This document shows, piece after piece, positions 17,637 through 26,386 of a stretch of DNA of 64,000 bases. The stretch comes from Arthrobacter jiangjiafuii (GTDB lineage: Bacteria; Actinomycetota; Actinomycetes; Actinomycetales; Micrococcaceae), in assembly GCF_018622995.1 (NCBI RefSeq), contig NZ_CP076022.1, positions 1,054,001 through 1,118,000 of the forward strand. The letters run 5' to 3'. Made by a program: the position numbers and the translations under genes. A model generated the notes under the pieces. The model did not search any database, was not told the origin of the DNA, and saw only the letters and a program-made list of their open reading frames with translations. The number at the start of each line of letters is the position of its first letter. The first letter of the stretch is position 1.

Positions 17637-17729
17637 GCCCACTATCTTGCCATAGCCGGGGTGCCCGGTTTGGAATCCTAATGGCAGGGAAGGTAAGTAG
17701 CCTCTATAGTTTTTTCTTGGACACAAATA

Positions 17730-17767
17730 TGGCCGGGTAGGAATGCTGGTGTTTCCTATCCCGGCCA
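17730..17767 (-). terminator. Hairpin terminator downstream of the secreted peptide gene
   Basis: TGGCCGGGTAGGAA at 17730-17743 pairs with TTTCCTATCCCGGCCA at 17752-17767 with one bulge, around an 8-base loop. On the minus strand it begins 13 bp after the peptide stop and is followed by TATTTGTGT. It would separate the peptide transcript from deoC. Confidence 0.6.
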
Positions 17768-17780
17768 TAGGCACAACTCA

Positions 17781-17912
17781 TTAACGAATGTTGGGCCAGA
17801 TGCTCTGTATAACCGACGAGCCTGAGGGCCCAAAGGAAGCTGCTGCGGGGGCAGCGGCGCCTACGAGGCTCAGTGCTGCTGCGAGTAGAAGAGTAGTTCC
17901 TAGCTTCTTCAC
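17781..17912 (-). CDS. 43-residue secreted peptide precursor (candidate signalling peptide)
   Basis: A short open frame from GTG 17912 to TAA 17783-17781, with a good ribosome site AGGGAGA 6 bp upstream. Residues 1-25 form a textbook Sec signal (MKKLGTTLLLAAALSLVGAA followed by APAAA, cleavage after A-A-A). The predicted mature peptide is only 18 residues, SFGPSGSSVIQSIWPNIR. No cysteine or lipobox is present. It is divergent from a TPR protein at 18128, with a 23-bp palindrome between them. A secreted pre-peptide next to a TPR protein is the gene logic of Phr-Rap and related peptide-sensing pairs in Firmicutes. The gene is supported by ribosome site, signal peptide and terminator; the signalling role is inference. 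Confidence 0.7.
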   Translation of the reverse strand: MKKLGTTLLLAAALSLVGAAAPAAASFGPSGSSVIQSIWPNIR

Positions 17913-17971
17913 GGTGGTTCTCCCTGATTAGCGATCGAATGAAACGACGAGCAGTCTGAGCATAGTGATAA

Positions 17972-17994
17972 ACACCGCTGCACTCCAGCGGTGT
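17972..17994. promoter_or_regulatory. 23-bp perfect palindrome in the peptide/TPR divergent promoter
   Basis: ACACCGCTG-cactc-CAGCGGTGT, two perfect 9-bp arms with a 5-bp centre. It lies 60 bp before the peptide start. On the minus strand it is followed 7 bp later by TATGCT, a plausible -10, so the palindrome would cover the -35 region of the peptide promoter. It looks like a repressor operator. Confidence 0.5.
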
Positions 17995-18127
17995 CGTGAT
18001 ATTTTTCAAACTGGTCGGAAATAGGGTCATATAAAGTCTGTGACTCACGGAACGTAGTTCACCTGCCCCATTCGGGTAGTGTGTGAGCTAAATCTGCATT
18101 GCTGCTGAGCCAGAGAGGGGTGACGCC

Positions 18128-19159
18128 TTGGGAGACCCCTTGGATTACATGATCAGCGAGTATAGGGCGCGTAGATCTTGGGAGCGCCGCGAATATCAGC
18201 AAGCGCTCGAGGAAGCGAGTCGGGCAGCTGGGCAAGCCAACGCTGCAGGCGAGAGGAATGCCTACTGGCGCATGTCCTTACTGGTTGCTGAATGCCAGCA
18301 GGAGCTGGGTATGACGTGTGAGTTTGCCGAAAGTGCAAAGCAGCTGGCCGAAGATTCGTCGATCAACAATGATCCGGTCATGCAGGCCAGAGCGCTTACG
18401 GTTCATGCCCGTGCCCTCCACAATCTCGGGAAAAGTGCCGAGGCGCTGACAGTGGCTCAACAGGCAGCCGCCATGGATGTGCCGGATGATGACTCCCATA
18501 TGGGCAGGTTCGACATCCAGCACGCACTAATTGCCTCGCTGGCCGAGAGCGGTCAACTCGAGGACGCATGGTCCGAGGCTGAGGATATGCTGGCTCAAAT
18601 CAAGCCCGGCATCGACCCTCAGACTGCTGGCCAGGCGTACTGGGCCGTCGGAAATGTTGCCTTCCTTATGGGGAAGCCTGAGGAGGGTCGGCAATATCAC
18701 GAACTCGCAGCGGATCGGTTATCCCCAAGCAACGACGTCAACCTATGGGCTCTCTTCAACAAGGCATCAGCGATAGTCCGCCTGGAATCAAACATTCTGG
18801 ATGCATCCACCTTGGAGTGCATTGAGCGAGCCGAGCTAGCTATCTCTGTGACCGGCGGCAGTCCAGCTGATGAACTCGAGATCTGTCTGGTTCGCGCTCA
18901 CTGGCTCCTCCTTACGGGAGAAGCGGTGGAATCAGCACGCAGACTTGAAAAGATTCTTTCTGAGCGGGATCTCCTGCCCAGACACTTGTTGGCCGAGGTC
19001 GAACACATATATTCCCTGGCGCTTTCTGAGCTAGGCCGGTATTCCGAAGCCTTGCGTGCGGCTCGGTCCAGCGAAGAGACATTCATGATGCTTGGTGCTT
19101 CGAGGAAAGCGGACAGAGCCCGGGAAAACATGGACATTATTGAAGCCGAGATCGGATAA
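18128..19159 (+). CDS. Cytoplasmic tetratricopeptide-repeat protein, candidate peptide receptor
   Basis: A protein of 343 residues from TTG 18128, with strong ribosome site AGAGAGGGG 7 bp upstream. It is almost entirely helical with TPR-like repeats: EYQQALEEASRAAGQANAAGERN, ARALHNLGKSAEALTVAQQAA, AVGNVAFLMGKPEEGRQYHEL and ALSELGRYSEALRAARSSEETF. There is no signal peptide, membrane helix or recognisable N-terminal helix-turn-helix, which differs from PlcR/Rgg types and is closer in layout to Rap proteins, though the Rap N-terminal bundle is not demonstrable. The coding region is poorer in GC than its neighbours and uses codons such as GAA and ATA more freely, hinting at transfer. The divergent secreted peptide is its probable partner. 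Confidence 0.8.
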   Translation: MGDPLDYMISEYRARRSWERREYQQALEEASRAAGQANAAGERNAYWRMSLLVAECQQELGMTCEFAESAKQLAEDSSINNDPVMQARALTVHARALHNLGKSAEALTVAQQAAAMDVPDDDSHMGRFDIQHALIASLAESGQLEDAWSEAEDMLAQIKPGIDPQTAGQAYWAVGNVAFLMGKPEEGRQYHELAADRLSPSNDVNLWALFNKASAIVRLESNILDASTLECIERAELAISVTGGSPADELEICLVRAHWLLLTGEAVESARRLEKILSERDLLPRHLLAEVEHIYSLALSELGRYSEALRAARSSEETFMMLGASRKADRARENMDIIEAEIG

Positions 19160-19317
19160 TTCGATGATCTGGCACGAATGGAAGTCTCAGAGTTTGTCCG
19201 TGGTCGGTAGCACCCGCAAGGGAAAACTGCACGGGTCTGGGATAAGGGTTCACACGCTGGTTACGCCGCTCGCATTCGGTTTGTATCATTCGCGAGCGCA
19301 GAGCTTCTGGGGGAAGC

Positions 19318-19779
19318 ATGGCACAACAAAGTTCGATTGAGATCCCGATCCAAAGGGACCGGGATGCGGGGCATCCATCTGACCGGACCGGCAAGCCTGA
19401 TGTAACGTGCCGAGCCGTTGCGCAGCCGCAGGTCGGTCTCGCCCCGGAGGGCCATATTTTCCTAATCCTTCCTCCCGAAGAAGTTGTCACCGGCACCATG
19501 GCAGCTGCTGCTGCCATGGAGGTCGAACGACTGGCCGGAAGCCGGAAACTGCCGATGCTCCTGGTCCTGAGCGGAGTGGAAACGCTGACACGGGGAGCCA
19601 GGACCGTTTTCAGCAATGCCCATTCGCTGCAGGCCGTGGCCGTGCTCGGGGTCTCCCCGGTGGATCGGGTCATCGCCAATTTCCTCCTCGGGGGAGCGGA
19701 GCAACCCTGCCCCACGCGCTACTTCTCCACCGAGTCGGAGGCGCTGGCCTGGCTGAAGCGCAAGGCCACCGTTGCCTGA
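19318..19779 (+). CDS. STAS/SpoIIAA-like domain protein
   Basis: A 153-residue protein. After a polar N-terminal stretch of about 40 residues, the region 45-150 has the alternating strand/helix pattern of STAS or SpoIIAA-like folds: EGHIFLILPPEEVVTGTMAAAAAMEVERLAG, LPMLLVLSGVETLTRGARTVFS, QAVAVLGVSPVDRVIANFLLGG and a final TESEALAWLKRK. Similar short proteins occur beside c-di-GMP genes in Arthrobacter relatives. Its end overlaps the GGDEF-EAL start by 8 bp, so the two are translated together. It may regulate or localise that enzyme. No conserved phospho-serine can be assigned. Confidence 0.65.
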   Translation: MAQQSSIEIPIQRDRDAGHPSDRTGKPDVTCRAVAQPQVGLAPEGHIFLILPPEEVVTGTMAAAAAMEVERLAGSRKLPMLLVLSGVETLTRGARTVFSNAHSLQAVAVLGVSPVDRVIANFLLGGAEQPCPTRYFSTESEALAWLKRKATVA

Positions 19780-21382
19780 CGCAGCTGCCCCCGCCGACAC
19801 CGGCCAGGACCGGAGCCCCAACACCGTGACCGGCGGGACAACCCCCGAGGATGCCTTTCCCGAGGATGACCGGCTCAGCCAGGTCGTGGAGGGCATTATC
19901 CGTATTGCCTCGGGGAAGCTGGACACCCATATTCCTGTCTCCAAGGCCCGCGACCAGGTGGACGCGGTAATCACAGGCATCAACCTGCTCGCCGGTGAAC
20001 TGAACGAGGTCTACGCCGACTTTGAGGAGCGGGTGGAGACCCGCACCCGTGAGCTGAGCGAGGCGCACGAGCAGATGCAGCAGATGGCGATGACGGACCC
20101 GCTGACCGGCGTCTGCAACAGGCCCGCGTTGCTGCAGGCGCTGGACGGCGCCGTCAGCTCCCGGCTGGACGGTGAGCCGGGTCCGGCCGTGTTGATGATG
20201 GACCTGGACGGCTTTAAGGACATTAACGACAGCTACGGGCACCGGGTCGGTGACCTGGTGCTGATTGAGATTGCCGCCCGGCTGGCCGGGGCGGCGGGGG
20301 ATGGCAGCGTCGTCGCGCGCCTTGGTGGTGACGAGTTCGCCGTGCTCCTGCCAATCTCCACCTCGCGCCAGTCCCAAACCGCTGCCATGCACCTCATGGA
20401 AACGCTGAAGCAGCGTATCCGGCTGGATGATTTGGAGGTCTGGCCCAGGGCCAGCATCGGGATCCATCTGGCCGCCCCGAAGGAAAGCGCCAGCGATATT
20501 CTGCTGCGTGCCGACACCGCAATGTATGTTGCCAAGGATGATGCGCAGCACAGGATCAAGACATTTGAGCCGGTGATGCTCTACAAACGGCAGCTGCGGC
20601 GGGAGATGGCCGCCGAACTGCGCCAGGCCGTGGCCCAGAACCAGTTGCTGCTGGAATACCAGCCGGTGGTTGAGCTGGCCACCGGGCACCTGCAGGGCGT
20701 GGAGGCACTGGTCCGGTGGAACCATCCCACGCGTGGCCTGCTGAAACCCGATGCCTTCATTCCGTTGGCGGAGGAAACCGGCCTGATTGAGGAGATCAGC
20801 CGCTGGGTGCTGCGGGCTGCCCTGGACCAGCTGGCCTGCTGGCGGCTCCTGCCGGCCCAGCCGGAGCAGTTGAAGCTGCAGATCAACCTCGCTGCGGCCG
20901 AGCTCCAGAGCATGGATCTGGTGGATTACGTACGCCGGACCCTGCGCGACAGCGGGATCCCCGCGGCCTCGCTGGTCCTGGAGATCACGGAAACGGCATT
21001 TGTCACCGGGGGAGAGGTGGAAACCTACTCACTCAAATCCCTTCAGGCGCTCGGCGTCGGGCTGGAAATCGATGACTTCGGCACGGGCTATTCCTCCATT
21101 AGCTACCTGCGCCGCCTGCCCGTGGACACGGTGAAAGTGGACAGGTCACTCATCGCTGACATTGACGACGACGACGGCCAGCTGCGGTTCGTGGAAGCGG
21201 TGCACCGCCTGATCCACGCCGCCGGCATGGAAGCGGTGTTCGAAGGCATCGAGACCGCGGAACAGGCCTGGCAGCTGCGGAAAATGGGCTGCTGCAGCGG
21301 CCAGGGCTACTATTTCAGCCGGCCGATTACGGCCGCCCAGGTCACCGCCCTGCTCGAAGAGGGCCGTCCGCTGCCCGCCTAG
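19772..21382 (+). CDS. GGDEF-EAL cyclic-di-GMP turnover protein
   Basis: A protein of 536 residues from TTG 19772, overlapping the STAS-like gene. Region 35-100 is HAMP-like followed by a coiled coil (DFEERVETRTRELSEAHEQMQQ), with no membrane helix. The GGDEF domain keeps the catalytic motif GGDEF at 185-189, so cyclase activity is plausible. The EAL domain keeps E-A-L at 311-313 and DDFGTGYSS, so phosphodiesterase activity is plausible too. The RxxD inhibitory site before GGDEF is absent. The protein is cytosolic and its net direction cannot be read from sequence. The overlap suggests control by the STAS-like partner. The start is uncertain because no early ATG exists. Confidence 0.92.
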   Translation: MPDAAAPADTGQDRSPNTVTGGTTPEDAFPEDDRLSQVVEGIIRIASGKLDTHIPVSKARDQVDAVITGINLLAGELNEVYADFEERVETRTRELSEAHEQMQQMAMTDPLTGVCNRPALLQALDGAVSSRLDGEPGPAVLMMDLDGFKDINDSYGHRVGDLVLIEIAARLAGAAGDGSVVARLGGDEFAVLLPISTSRQSQTAAMHLMETLKQRIRLDDLEVWPRASIGIHLAAPKESASDILLRADTAMYVAKDDAQHRIKTFEPVMLYKRQLRREMAAELRQAVAQNQLLLEYQPVVELATGHLQGVEALVRWNHPTRGLLKPDAFIPLAEETGLIEEISRWVLRAALDQLACWRLLPAQPEQLKLQINLAAAELQSMDLVDYVRRTLRDSGIPAASLVLEITETAFVTGGEVETYSLKSLQALGVGLEIDDFGTGYSSISYLRRLPVDTVKVDRSLIADIDDDDGQLRFVEAVHRLIHAAGMEAVFEGIETAEQAWQLRKMGCCSGQGYYFSRPITAAQVTALLEEGRPLPA

Positions 21383-21462
21383 TAGTCGGGGCCGGTCCGG
21401 CGCGACCGCTAGACGCGCCGGGGCGCCAGACGCCGGGCCGTTGCCGACCCGGCGCCGTCAGG

Positions 21463-23223
21463 CTACAAGCCCAGCGCCGCCCGGACGTCGTCGAGCACGC
21501 TGTCCAGCCGTGCACGTCCCTGCCGGCGGGCGGCCGGAAGGTCCTCGGCCGAGGACACCGGAACAATGACCTCGAGGTAGCACTTGAGCTTCGGCTCCGT
21601 CCCCGAGGGGCGGATGATGACCCGGGTATTGTCCCGCGTCAGGTACTTCAGCCCGTCGGTGGGCGGCAGGTCCTCGCTGCCCAGGGACAGGTCAACCGCG
21701 GTGTCCACGGCCGATCCGCCGAAGGCCTCCGGCGGAGTTGCCCGCAACCGCGCCATCATCTCGCCCAGCAGGTCGAGGTTGTCCACCCGGACCGAGAGCT
21801 GGTCCGTCAGGTGCAGGCCGTGCTGCACCGCCAGGTCGTCGAGTTCATCGAAGAGCGTGCGGCCCTTGGCCTTCAGTGCTGCAGCCATCTCGGCCAGCAG
21901 CAGGCCGGCGGAAATCCCGTCCTTGTCGCGGACCATGCCCGGAGCCACGCAGTAGCCCAGGGCTTCCTCGTAGCCGAAGGTCAGGTGCGGCACCCGGGAA
22001 ATCCACTTGAAGCCGGTCAGGGTTTCCATGTGGGCGAAGCCGGCGGCGTCCGCGACCCGGGCCAGGAGACGTGAGGAAACGATCGAGTTGGCGTACACGA
22101 CGCCGGCCTTGGTCTTCTCGCCGCGGACCTTCCAGTGACCGGAGGCGATCCGGCGGGACAAGTGCCGGCCCAGCAGGGCACCGACTTCATCTCCGCGCAG
22201 CATCCGCCACTCGCCGTTGGCCGGGTCCTTCGCGGCAACGGCAACACGGTCGGCGTCGGGATCGTTGGCAATGACCAGGTCGGCATTGTGCTCGACGGCG
22301 GTTTCCAGCGCCAGGTCCAGCGCGCCGGGCTCCTCCGGATTGGGGAAGGCGACGGTGGGGAAGTCCGGATCCGGCTTCGCCTGGGCCGCCACCGGAACCA
22401 CCTTGCGGAAACCGGCATCCCTGAGGACCGAGAGCATGGTTTCCCCGCCCACCCCGTGCAGCGAGGTCAGGACAATCTTCAGGTCCCGCTCCGGATACCG
22501 GTCGCGGGCCACGAGCCGGTCGACGGCGCTGATGTAGTCAGCGACGATCGACTCGGACACATCGGTCCAGCCCTCCGGCGCGGTATGAATGTTCTCCAGC
22601 GGCACCGTGTAGTCGATGCGTGCGGCGATCTCGGCGTCGTACGGGGCGACGATCTGGGCGCCCTTGCCCGGACCCTTTACGGTCCGCCCGCCGAGGTAGA
22701 CCTTGTAGCCGTTGTCGGCGGCCGGGTTGTGGCTGGCGGTGACCATGACGCCGGCGTCGGTGTCCAGGGCCCGCACTGCGTAGGCGAGCACCGGCGTCGG
22801 GAGTGTGCAGGGGAGCAGGAAGGTTTCGATGCCCGCGGCACTGAAGACTGCGGCGGTTTCCAGCGCGAAGGCACGGGAATTGTGCCGGGCGTCGTAACCG
22901 ATCACGGCGCTGGGTGTGTACTTGTCCCCGGCCGAGTCCTGCAGGAAGGAGGCGATTCCGGCCGCGGTGCGGCGCACCACCACCCGGTTCATCCTCCGGG
23001 GTCCGGCGCCCAATGCGGCCCGCAGGCCGGCCGTGCCGAATTCCAGTTCACCGGCAAAGCGGTCTGCCAGCTCGGCGGCTGCTGCGGTCGCAGCCGCTCC
23101 GGGCGTGGACAGCTGGGCGAGCAGCGCCCGCAGCTCGGCCGCGGTCGCGGCATCGGGATCCTCGTCGGCCCAGGTCTGGGCGGCGGTCACCAGCTCGGTG
23201 AGCTCAGTGGGGTTCAGCGTCAT
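21463..23223 (-). CDS. Phosphoglucomutase/phosphomannomutase family enzyme
   Basis: A 586-residue alpha-D-phosphohexomutase. It moves phosphate between C6 and C1 of hexose phosphates, or C5 and C1 of pentose phosphates in the PGM2 group. Catalytic Ser164 lies in VMVTASHNPAADNGYK, the metal loop is DPDADRV, the sugar-binding loop is GYEEALGYC and the phosphate loop is RPSGTEPKLK. The GYEEALGYC form and the length match the PGM2/ManB type found beside purine nucleoside phosphorylase in mycobacteria (Rv3308). The next gene, 42 bp upstream, is that phosphorylase, which fits a phosphopentomutase or broad mutase role in nucleoside salvage. Confidence 0.93.
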   Translation of the reverse strand: MTLNPTELTELVTAAQTWADEDPDAATAAELRALLAQLSTPGAAATAAAAELADRFAGELEFGTAGLRAALGAGPRRMNRVVVRRTAAGIASFLQDSAGDKYTPSAVIGYDARHNSRAFALETAAVFSAAGIETFLLPCTLPTPVLAYAVRALDTDAGVMVTASHNPAADNGYKVYLGGRTVKGPGKGAQIVAPYDAEIAARIDYTVPLENIHTAPEGWTDVSESIVADYISAVDRLVARDRYPERDLKIVLTSLHGVGGETMLSVLRDAGFRKVVPVAAQAKPDPDFPTVAFPNPEEPGALDLALETAVEHNADLVIANDPDADRVAVAAKDPANGEWRMLRGDEVGALLGRHLSRRIASGHWKVRGEKTKAGVVYANSIVSSRLLARVADAAGFAHMETLTGFKWISRVPHLTFGYEEALGYCVAPGMVRDKDGISAGLLLAEMAAALKAKGRTLFDELDDLAVQHGLHLTDQLSVRVDNLDLLGEMMARLRATPPEAFGGSAVDTAVDLSLGSEDLPPTDGLKYLTRDNTRVIIRPSGTEPKLKCYLEVIVPVSSAEDLPAARRQGRARLDSVLDDVRAALGL

Positions 23224-23265
23224 GGGATTACCTACGGATCTGGGATGGGTGGGGAGCGGCAGCGG

Positions 23266-24066
23266 TTAGAGCTTGCCGATGATGTCGGCCAGCAGCCGGG
23301 AAATCCGGGGGCCTGCAGCGGCGCCGGATTCCAGCACCTCGGCGTGGCTCAGCGGCTCGGCGCTGATGCCGGCGGCCAGATTGGTCACCAGCGAGATGCC
23401 GAAGACCTCCATGCCGGCGTGGCGGGCCGCAATGGCTTCCAGTGCGGTGGACATGCCGACCAGGTCGGCGCCGATGGTCTTGGCGTAGCGGACCTCGGCC
23501 GGGGTTTCGTAATGCGGGCCGGTGAACTGCGCGTACACGCCTTCATCCAGGGTGGGGTCCACGGTGCGGGCCAGCTCGCGCAGCCGGGTGGAGTAGAGGT
23601 CGGTGAGGTCCACGAACGTGGCGCCCTCCAGCGGCGACGCGGCCGTGAGGTTCAGGTGGTCGCTGATCAGCACCGGCGTGCCGGGCTTCCAGTCCGGGTT
23701 CAGGCCGCCGCAGCCGTTGGTGAGGACCATGACCTTGGCTCCGGCAGCCGCTGCGGTGCGCACCCCGTGGACGACGGCGCGGACGCCCTTGCCCTCGTAG
23801 TAGTGCGTGCGGGCGCCCAGTACCAGGGCGCGCTTGCCCGAGGGCGTCAGGACGGAGCGGATGGTGCCCACATGGCCCTGAACGGCCGGGGCGGAGAAAC
23901 CGGGGATGTCGCTGGCATTTAGTGTGGCGGTGGTCTCGCCGATCAGGTCGGCGGCCTCACCCCAGCCGCTGCCGAGAACGAGGGCAATGTCATGGGCGGG
24001 CACACCGGTTTTCTCGGCAATGTACTTGGCGGCCTGCTGGGCGAGGTCAAAAGGATCGTTATTCAC
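23266..24066 (-). CDS. Purine-nucleoside phosphorylase
   Basis: A 266-residue family-2 phosphorylase, splitting purine (deoxy)nucleosides with phosphate into base and pentose 1-phosphate. Motifs seen: LVLGSGWG for phosphate binding, [10 protein letters not shown], the family box [45 protein letters not shown] with substrate-contact residues, and [26 protein letters not shown]. Length and motifs match the trimeric type. It is upstream of the mutase at 21463 in one transcription unit and divergent from the quinone dehydrogenase. Confidence 0.96.
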   Translation of the reverse strand: MNNDPFDLAQQAAKYIAEKTGVPAHDIALVLGSGWGEAADLIGETTATLNASDIPGFSAPAVQGHVGTIRSVLTPSGKRALVLGARTHYYEGKGVRAVVHGVRTAAAAGAKVMVLTNGCGGLNPDWKPGTPVLISDHLNLTAASPLEGATFVDLTDLYSTRLRELARTVDPTLDEGVYAQFTGPHYETPAEVRYAKTIGADLVGMSTALEAIAARHAGMEVFGISLVTNLAAGISAEPLSHAEVLESGAAAGPRISRLLADIIGKL

Positions 24067-24170
24067 TGGTCCAACCTACCGCGAGATCCCTCACACTGCA
24101 GGTTCAGCCGGGCTGCGGGGCTGCGGCCGCCGTTTGAGGAGCGGGCAGGGATGGGACAGAATGGACAACT

Positions 24171-25574
24171 GTGACGACCCAACTAGATTTCACTGCCCGC
24201 AAGATCGCAATCCTCGGCGGCGGCCCCGGCGGTTATGAAGCTGCCATGGTGGCTGCATCCCTCGGAGCCGACGTAACCATCGTTGAGCGGGACGGGTTGG
24301 GCGGATCGGCCGTACTGACCGACGTCGTGCCCTCCAAAACCCTGATCGCCACCGCCGACGTGATGACCCGCTTTGCCTCCGCCTCCTCCCTCGGCGTGGA
24401 TTTCCGCGACAACGGGCAGCCTGCCGTGGCCGACCTGAAGATGGTCAACAACCGCCTCCTGGCCCTGGCCAAGGAACAGTCCAACGACATTCGCCGGACC
24501 CTGGAACGCGTGGGCGTGAAGGTGAAGATCGGCCAGGGCCGGCTGTTGGACAACAAGACCATTGAGGTCGTCACCGACAACGGCACCGAAACCATCGAAG
24601 CCGAGGCCCTCCTGATCTCCGTCGGTGCCAGCCCGCGCGAGCTGGAATCCTCGATGCCCGACGGCGAACGCATCTTCACCTGGAAGCAGATCTACAACCT
24701 GACCGAGGTCCCCGAACACCTCATCGTCATCGGCTCCGGTGTCACCGGCGCCGAATTCGCCTCCGCCTACAACGGCCTGGGCACCAAGGTCACGCTGATC
24801 TCCAGCCGCGACCGGGTGCTGCCCGGCGAAGACGCCGACGCCGCCGTCGTGCTCGAAGACGTCTTCCAGGCCCGCGGCATGACCGTGCTGAACCGCTCGC
24901 GCGCCGAAACCGTGAAGAACACCGGCGACGGCGTTGTGGTGACGCTTGAGGACGGCCGGGTTGTCGAGGGAAGCCACTGCCTCGTGGCCGTGGGAGCCAT
25001 TCCGAACACCGCCAACATCGGTTTGGAAGAAGCCGGCGTGACGCTTGATGAGCGCGGACAGATCAAGGTCGACGGCGTCTCCCGCACCACCGCCTCGAAT
25101 GTCTACGCCGCGGGCGACTGCACCGGCGTGTTCAACCTGGCCTCGGTGGCCGCCATGCAGGGCCGGATCGCGATCGCGCACCTGATGGGCGACGGCGTGA
25201 AGCCGCTCAAGCTCAAGAACGTCGCCTCGAACATCTTCACCTCGCCGGAAATCGCCTCCGTTGGCGTCTCCGAGCAGGACATCGCCGAGGGCCGCTACCA
25301 GGGCGACGTCATCAAGCTCTCGCTGCATACCAACGCCCGGGCCAAGATGATGGAGGTCAAGGAGGGCTTCGTGAAGATCATTTCGCGCAAGGGCTCCGGC
25401 ACCGTGATCGGCGGCGTCGTGGTGGGGCCGCGCGCCTCCGAGTTGATCTTCCCGATCGCCATTGCCGTGACGCAGAAGCTGCACGTTGATGACCTGGCCA
25501 ACACCTTCACGGTGTACCCGTCGCTGACCGGCTCGATTTCCGAGGCGGCCCGCCGGCTGCACGTGCACATGTAG
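24171..25574 (+). CDS. NAD(P)H-quinone dehydrogenase (LpdA/Rv3303c-type flavoprotein)
   Basis: A protein of 467 residues from GTG 24171 in the flavoprotein disulfide reductase fold. FAD binding is by ILGGGPGGYEAAMVA, NAD(P)H binding by VIGSGVTGAEFASAY and the second FAD motif is VYAAGDCTG. At the place of the redox-active CxxxxC the sequence is GGSAVLTDVVPSKTLI, without cysteines, so it cannot act as a lipoamide dehydrogenase. This loss is characteristic of the mycobacterial LpdA (Rv3303c), which reduces quinones with NAD(P)H. Neighbouring purine phosphorylase and mutase genes also match that mycobacterial locus. Confidence 0.9.
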   Translation: MTTQLDFTARKIAILGGGPGGYEAAMVAASLGADVTIVERDGLGGSAVLTDVVPSKTLIATADVMTRFASASSLGVDFRDNGQPAVADLKMVNNRLLALAKEQSNDIRRTLERVGVKVKIGQGRLLDNKTIEVVTDNGTETIEAEALLISVGASPRELESSMPDGERIFTWKQIYNLTEVPEHLIVIGSGVTGAEFASAYNGLGTKVTLISSRDRVLPGEDADAAVVLEDVFQARGMTVLNRSRAETVKNTGDGVVVTLEDGRVVEGSHCLVAVGAIPNTANIGLEEAGVTLDERGQIKVDGVSRTTASNVYAAGDCTGVFNLASVAAMQGRIAIAHLMGDGVKPLKLKNVASNIFTSPEIASVGVSEQDIAEGRYQGDVIKLSLHTNARAKMMEVKEGFVKIISRKGSGTVIGGVVVGPRASELIFPIAIAVTQKLHVDDLANTFTVYPSLTGSISEAARRLHVHM

Positions 25575-25730
25575 GTTTCTTCGCTTTGCTGGCCCGCATC
25601 CGGGCCGGACCGCCGCTATTGGCGCTGTCCGCTCCGGGTGCGGGCTTTTTTGCGCCCCGTTCCCCTTTCGAATGTTGGGCCCGTGCCCGAACGGTCCGCC
25701 CGTCCAACGCTCGGCGCCCGGACGGGCCTG

Positions 25731-26258
25731 CAGAGCTGCACTCTCGATGCCGGTGGCCGACGAATACCCGCCAGAGCTGCACTCTCGATGCCGGTGGCCC
25801 GCCAGTGTGCAGTTATGGCGGGTTCCAGCCGAAGAGCTGATTCGAGAGCGCAGGTATGGCGGGCAATCTCGTGATTATCCCTGCAGAACTGCACTCTCGG
25901 CGTGTGGCACCGTCGGATACCCGCCAGAGCTGCACTCTCGGCGTGTGGCACCGCCGGATACCCGCTAGAGCTGCATTCTCGGCGTGTGGCACCGTCGGAT
26001 ACCCGCCAGAGCTGCACTCTCGGCGTGTGGCCCGTCGGGAACCCGCTAGAGCTGCACTCTCGGCGCGTTGCACCGCCGGATACCCGCCAGGGCTGCACTC
26101 TCGATGCCGGTGGCCCCGCCAGTGTGCAGTTATGGCGGGTTCCAGCCTAAGAGCTGATTCGAGAGCGCAGGTATGGCGGGCAATTTCGTGATTATCCCTG
26201 CAAAGCTGCACTCTCGGCGTGTGGCACCGCCGGGAACCCCGCCAGAGCTGCACTCTCA
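25731..26258. repeat. Repeat array A1: ten direct cores, 41-bp period, with embedded inverted copies
   Basis: Ten copies of AGAGCTGCACTCTCG lie in the plus orientation. In the regular part (about 25885-26095) the unit is 41 bp: a core of about 22 bp spanning ACCCGCCAGAGCTGCACTCTCG and a filler GCGTGTGGCACCGCCGGAT that is nearly constant within this locus. Twice the series is broken by a module of about 110 bp (near 25770-25885 and 26110-26207) holding two inverted cores, GTGCAGTTATGGCGGGTTCC and GAGAGCGCAGGTATGGCGGG. Open frames across the array simply cycle through the repeat, so it is not coding. No gene is seen in this gap. Confidence 0.9.
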
Positions 26259-26386
26259 ACCCGCTCCGAGGCCGACTGGCGCCGCAGCGACGGAACAAGT
26301 CCAGGTGCTGCCGGGACCCGGACGGCGCGAAGGCATCCTGGGCGGACGCCGCCGTCGTCGGGCTCATGTCCGGCGCCTGACCCAAG

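Noticed and set aside
17704-18048. 114-codon minus-strand frame over the peptide gene region
   Set aside because: It overlaps the secreted peptide in another frame, lacks a ribosome site and has no recognisable features, whereas the 43-residue frame has signal peptide, ribosome site and terminator.
22135-23922. 595-codon plus-strand frame over the mutase and phosphorylase genes
   Set aside because: It spans two certain minus-strand genes and has typical shadow composition (Gly, Arg, His, Gln).
24171-25574. Dihydrolipoamide dehydrogenase (E3)
   Set aside because: The redox-active CxxxxC is missing, so the quinone-dehydrogenase type fits better.
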